Assembly: GCA_029204225.1 (NCBI GenBank)
Contig: CM055092.1
Location: 13,396,476 to 13,460,475 of the forward strand
Direction: 5' to 3'
Source: Diphasiastrum complanatum
Lineage: Eukaryota; Streptophyta; Lycopodiopsida; Lycopodiales; Lycopodiaceae
Length of the DNA stretch: 64,000 nucleotides
The number at the start of each line of letters is the position of its first letter. Positions within the stretch are counted from its first letter, which is position 1. This document shows positions 62,001 through 64,000 of the stretch, piece by piece. The position numbers and the translations under genes were made by a program. The notes under the pieces were generated by a model, which saw only the letters and a list, made by a program, of their open reading frames with translations, was not told where the DNA came from and did not search any database.

Positions 62001-63069
62001 ATTCAAGACTTAACTCTTTCCTTATCTCACTAGGATTTACTCTTAGTGACTATGATCCTTCCATGTATCTAAAGTTTGTTGATAGCAATATTTTCATTCT
62101 TCTAATTTATGTTGATGACATTATTCTTTGTGGAAGTTGTATCAAGCTAGTTGATGAAACCAAGCTAGCACTTGGATGTCAGTTTAAAATGCAAGATCTA
62201 GGAGAGATACATTACATCCTAGGCCTAGAAATTGATTTTTATGAAAATCATGTCTTTATATGCCAATCTAGATATGCTCACTCTATGTTGAAAAAATTCC
62301 ATATGGAAAATTCTAAGAGCATAGATACTCCAATGGAGCAAATTGTAAAAGATCCTAATAAAGGTGATGAAAGATCCTTTGAGGACATCACACTTTTTAG
62401 GAGTCTTGTAGGCTCCTTGATTTGGCTTACCATTACTAGGCCCGATCTCAGTTTTTGTGTGCACAAATTGAGTCAATTTATGCAAGAACCTAAGATCCAT
62501 CATTGGAAGATGGCCAAGAGGATTTTAAGATATGTATCTTCATCTTGTGATTAGTCTACTCTATAAAAGTGAAGATCTATCCATTATTGGCTACTCGGAT
62601 TCGGACTTTGCAAGTGACAAAATGGATCGAAAGTCTATTAGTGCATACACTATCTTTCTTGGAGGCAATCTAATATCTTGGCTTTCCAAAAAGCAAGATA
62701 CTATATCTCTCTCTTCATGTGAGGCCGAGTACAAAGCACTCACTACAACTACCAAAGAAGTGCTTTGGATCAAGAGGTTATTAATGGAACTAAAGTGCAT
62801 CAAGGAGGATGATCTACCAATGATCAAGTGTGATAACATCTCGGCCCAAGCTCTTGCCAATAATCGCATATTTCATGCGAAGCAAGCACATAGAAGTGGC
62901 ACACCATTTTGTGAGAGAAAAGCTTATTGGAGGAGAAATCTATTTGGAGCATGTCAACTCGTCCTCTTGTATTGCCGATCTACTCACCAAGCCTTTGAGC
63001 AAAAGTGCTTTCATCAAGCATAGATCTAATCTTGGAGTTATATCAAGATCAATGCTCAAATCTTCATAG
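59087..63069 (+). pseudogene. Element O gag-pol, disabled
   Basis: Starts at ATG 59087 (MSSMGSSLLEPSERL); a second in-frame ATG is at 59096. Domains: gag; zinc knuckle CFYCGKKGHYATNC near 59867-59910; protease WYIDSGVSSH near 60037 (the usual DSGAS is DSGVS); LWHRRLGHP near 60438; integrase HSDVH, SDGGG; RT LDVSNAFLNG and YVDDIIL near 62110; RNase H SDSDFAS and SSCEAEY. Lesions: TAA at 59282; frameshift near 59358; frameshift near 60832 after the second integrase Asp; TGA at 61571 (Trp codon position); frameshift near 62550; frameshift near 62880. Not functional. Confidence 0.93.
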
Positions 63070-63087
63070 ATAATTTTTTAGGAGGAG

Positions 63088-63824
63088 TGTGAAGAATTGA
63101 AAAAGATTATCTATGTTAGATATAGGGGTCTTATGTTTTTTACATCAAGCATCTAGGTGTAGGATGTTGATAGGAATAAATTTGGCATAGATGGCAAATT
63201 ATGCATTTCCACTTGTAATGCCACTATTGAGCCAAAATAGAGTAACAGGCTAAACACTTGCTAATTAGAGTGTAGACAAGTGTAAAGTTTTTGTTTGATG
63301 AATTCCAAGAGGTCCAATAGGATATAGAGGTGGAACCTTGTGAGGTCCAATAGGAAATTGAGGTGTGCTTGAATATAGTCCAATAGAATTAAGAGGTGCA
63401 TAGATCAATGATCCAATAGGATCAAGAGGTGACAAAATGTGGTCCAATCATAGTTAAGCATAGTGGTAGCTCGTGGACCTACTAGTATCATTGTACTCCT
63501 CATTTTGAAATCAATTGATTTGGTGATTTCATGGATTTTGTGAGTTTTTGGATTTCTAGCTTTCTCTCTCTACCCGAGAGCTCTTGATGCATTTTCTCTC
63601 TCTACCCGAGGAGAGCAGCTTGTTTTTACTTAGATTATTTTTTGAATACTTCCCACATGTGTGAGTGAGAGTTGGAAGTGATTGAATGCATGTAGTAGTG
63701 TGTTTTTGCCATAGGATTCAAGATTGATCTTGAATCTCAATCTAGTCTTGATCTTGGTGCATCTACACACCTTAGGAGATCACAAGTACATGTAGTGGAC
63801 AGTCCACACGTGTGAAAATCAACA
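63088..63824 (+). repeat. 3' LTR of O
   Basis: 737 bp, same length as the 5' LTR with about six substitutions (one turns a CACACGTGTG palindrome into CACATGTGTG near 63655). It is followed by the target duplication CCTCC at 63825-63829. Confidence 0.95.
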
Positions 63825-63829
63825 CCTCC

Positions 63830-64000
63830 TACTCTAGATTTTTGGCTTGTTGATTAGATCAAGCTCCTCCTCATCCTCCATTGAAGATAAAGAGTTTGAG
63901 GAGGTGCTTTATGTTATAATGTTGTTCAAGTCTTTGAATAGATTTTATTACCATCATCAAAACAAGGTTTCATGATTGTGGCATGCTATAAACCAGTCTT
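63830..64000 (+). other. Right flank, probably continuation of copia L
   Basis: Sequence after the O target duplication. By the nesting logic it continues the linker of relic L. No motif is strong enough to confirm this within the 171 bases present. Confidence 0.4.

Larger units (their letters stand above)
51438..63824 (+). mobile_element. Ty1/copia retrotransposon O (outer)
   Basis: Complete structure: LTRs 51438-52174 and 63088-63824 (737 bp each), PBS 52175-52187, polypurine tract TAGGAGGAG ending at 63087, and target duplication CCTCC at 51433-51437 and 63825-63829. Its leader is interrupted by element P (52584-58741) between two CTTGG copies. Without P it is about 6.2 kb. The LTRs differ at about six positions (0.8%). 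Gag-pol is broken in at least six places. Confidence 0.95.

Overview
This window is nuclear DNA of a land plant. It is AT-rich, has few genes, and is packed with nested LTR retrotransposons. The evidence is primer-binding sites matching initiator-Met tRNA (TGGTATCAGAGC) next to LTRs, plant-type Ty1/copia and Ty3/gypsy gag-pol sequences, GT-AG introns and a very long TE-filled intron. I cannot name the species. The one convincing host gene has a weak ciliary-protein flavour, which would fit a plant with swimming sperm (seed-free plant, cycad or Ginkgo), but that is only an inference.

Layout. 1-8174: an old minus-strand copia (A) interrupted by a plus-strand copia (N1, 1359-7173). 8542-14560: copia fragments B (+) and D (-), then a 5' portion of a Ty3/gypsy element (C, -). 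14890-16604: long GT/GA/CT microsatellites, one inside a tandem duplication. 16205-18640: truncated copia F. 18701-19455: exon-like blocks on the minus strand, possibly a decayed host gene. 21602-37791: a six-exon host gene (ATG 22220, stop 37589) with promoter-side duplication, TATA box and poly(A) signal. Its third intron is 13.8 kb and holds a copia deletion derivative (G, 24392-27683), an LTR/PBS-like block (H) and a gypsy gag relic (I).

39169-43460: copia J, which loses its integrase and is followed by a gypsy pol fragment (K). 45880-end: an old copia integrase gene (L) split twice, by minus-strand copia M (45938-50940, near-perfect target duplication ATAAC/ATAAT) and by copia O (51438-63824, target duplication CCTCC). 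O is itself interrupted in its leader by copia P (52584-58741, target duplication CTTGG). P has one open 1322-codon gag-pol frame with every catalytic motif present and LTRs about 1% different. It is the only apparently complete autonomous element here.

Most of the window records successive transposition. The copias N1, J, O and P share gag type, polypurine tract, PBS and a recurring CACACGTGTG palindrome in the LTRs. I saw no CRISPR array, tRNA, rRNA or defence system. The most interesting non-transposon item is the host gene and its TE-inflated intron.
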